Positions 6,546 through 6,930 of a stretch of DNA of 6,930 nt are shown in pieces. The DNA is from DATBAK01 sp036787815 (GTDB lineage Bacteria > Actinomycetota > Acidimicrobiia > IMCC26256 > PALSA-610), in NCBI GenBank assembly GCA_036787815.1, contig DAIQOP010000210.1, forward strand, positions 1 through 6,930, read 5' to 3'. A program made the position numbers and the translations under genes. A model generated the notes under the pieces. The model saw only the letters and a list, made by a program, of their open reading frames with translations. It was not told where the DNA came from and did not search any database. Within the stretch, counting starts at the first letter, position 1. Each line of letters opens with the position of its first letter.

Positions 6546-6930
6546 GCACCGCCGACGAGGCGGTGTTGCCGCTGGCCGGAGTGCGTGTGGTCGACGTCAG
6601 CCGGTTCGTCGCGGGGCCCCTCTCGACGTTCTTCCTCGCGTCGATGGGGGCCGAGGTGATCGCGATCGAGCGCCCCGGCGGGGAGCAGAGCCGGTTGCTC
6701 GCACCCTTCGGCCGCCCCGACGGGGGTTCGAGCGCGACGCCCGTGGAGGACGGGATGTCGGTGCCGTACCTGAAGCGCGGGCGGGGCAAGCGCAGCGTGG
6801 CGGTGGCGATCGATCGTCCCGAAGGGCGCGCGCTCGTGCAGCGCCTCGCTACCGCCGCCGACGTGTTCGTGGAGAACTCGCGACCCGGCGTGATGGCCCG
6901 GCTCGGTCTCGGCTACGACGAGCCCGCGGC
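6542..6930 (+). CDS. CaiB/BaiF family (family III) CoA-transferase, N-terminal part
   Basis: The gene starts at GTG 6542, overlapping the ligase stop by four bases (GTGA), and runs off the window after 129 codons. Family proteins are usually about 380-420 residues. The visible part is a textbook family III N-terminus: LAGVRVVDVSRFVAGPL (11-27), LASMGAEVIAIERPGGEQSR (32-51), GRGKRSVAVAID (80-91), EGRALVQRLATAADVFVENSRPGVMARLGLGYDE (94-127). Such enzymes move CoA from an acyl-CoA donor to a free acid, and members act on carnitine, bile acids, formate/oxalate and aromatic succinates. The conserved catalytic Asp lies beyond the window, so activity cannot be judged. About 20 residues (52-74) between the ERPGG motif and the RGKRSV motif form a Gly/Pro-rich insert-like loop. 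Coupling to the ligase suggests a shared acid or acyl-CoA substrate. Confidence 0.92.
   Translation, partial: MSTADEAVLPLAGVRVVDVSRFVAGPLSTFFLASMGAEVIAIERPGGEQSRLLAPFGRPDGGSSATPVEDGMSVPYLKRGRGKRSVAVAIDRPEGRALVQRLATAADVFVENSRPGVMARLGLGYDEPA

Overview
The window is high-GC DNA (roughly 70% by eye), with GTG starts, strong G/C preference at third codon positions, 4-bp start/stop overlaps and a possible leaderless start. This fits a high-GC actinobacterium, perhaps an acidimicrobial or other soil/aquatic lineage. That placement is inferred from composition and gene style only. All recognisable genes are catabolic or metabolic enzymes. I see no rRNA, tRNA, CRISPR array, transposase or phage gene.

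Layout: (1) 1-137 is a leader region with a lower-GC first 60 bases, a short palindrome and a good ribosome binding site. (2) 138-932 (+) is an alpha/beta hydrolase with an intact Ser-His pair. (3) 938-2995 (-) is a hydantoinase A / ATP-dependent amidohydrolase-carboxylase subunit (HyuA family). (4) 2992-4760 (-) is the partner hydantoinase B subunit (HyuB family). It is broken as read by a one-base frameshift at about 3411-3424 and appears as a 452-residue N-terminal piece plus a 140-residue C-terminal piece. (5) 4761-4877 is a divergent promoter region with an operator-like inverted repeat over the hyuB start. (6) 4878-6545 (+) is an AMP-forming acyl-CoA synthetase. (7) 6542-6930 (+, cut by the window end) is the N-terminus of a CaiB/BaiF (family III) CoA-transferase.

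Two translationally coupled pairs diverge from one short intergenic region: hyuB-hyuA to the left (ATGA overlap) and ligase-CoA-transferase to the right (GTGA overlap). A plausible reading is one catabolic locus. The HyuA/HyuB complex would use ATP to hydrolyse a cyclic amide or carboxylate a ketone, and the resulting acid would be activated to a CoA thioester by the ligase and/or the CoA-transferase. The hydrolase, convergent with hyuA, could act on an ester, lactone or diketone intermediate. The substrate cannot be told from the sequence. The points most worth checking are the single-base lesion in hyuB, the inverted repeat at the divergent promoter, and the possible carboxylase-plus-CoA-ligase pathway. 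I did not find a clearly undescribed system here.
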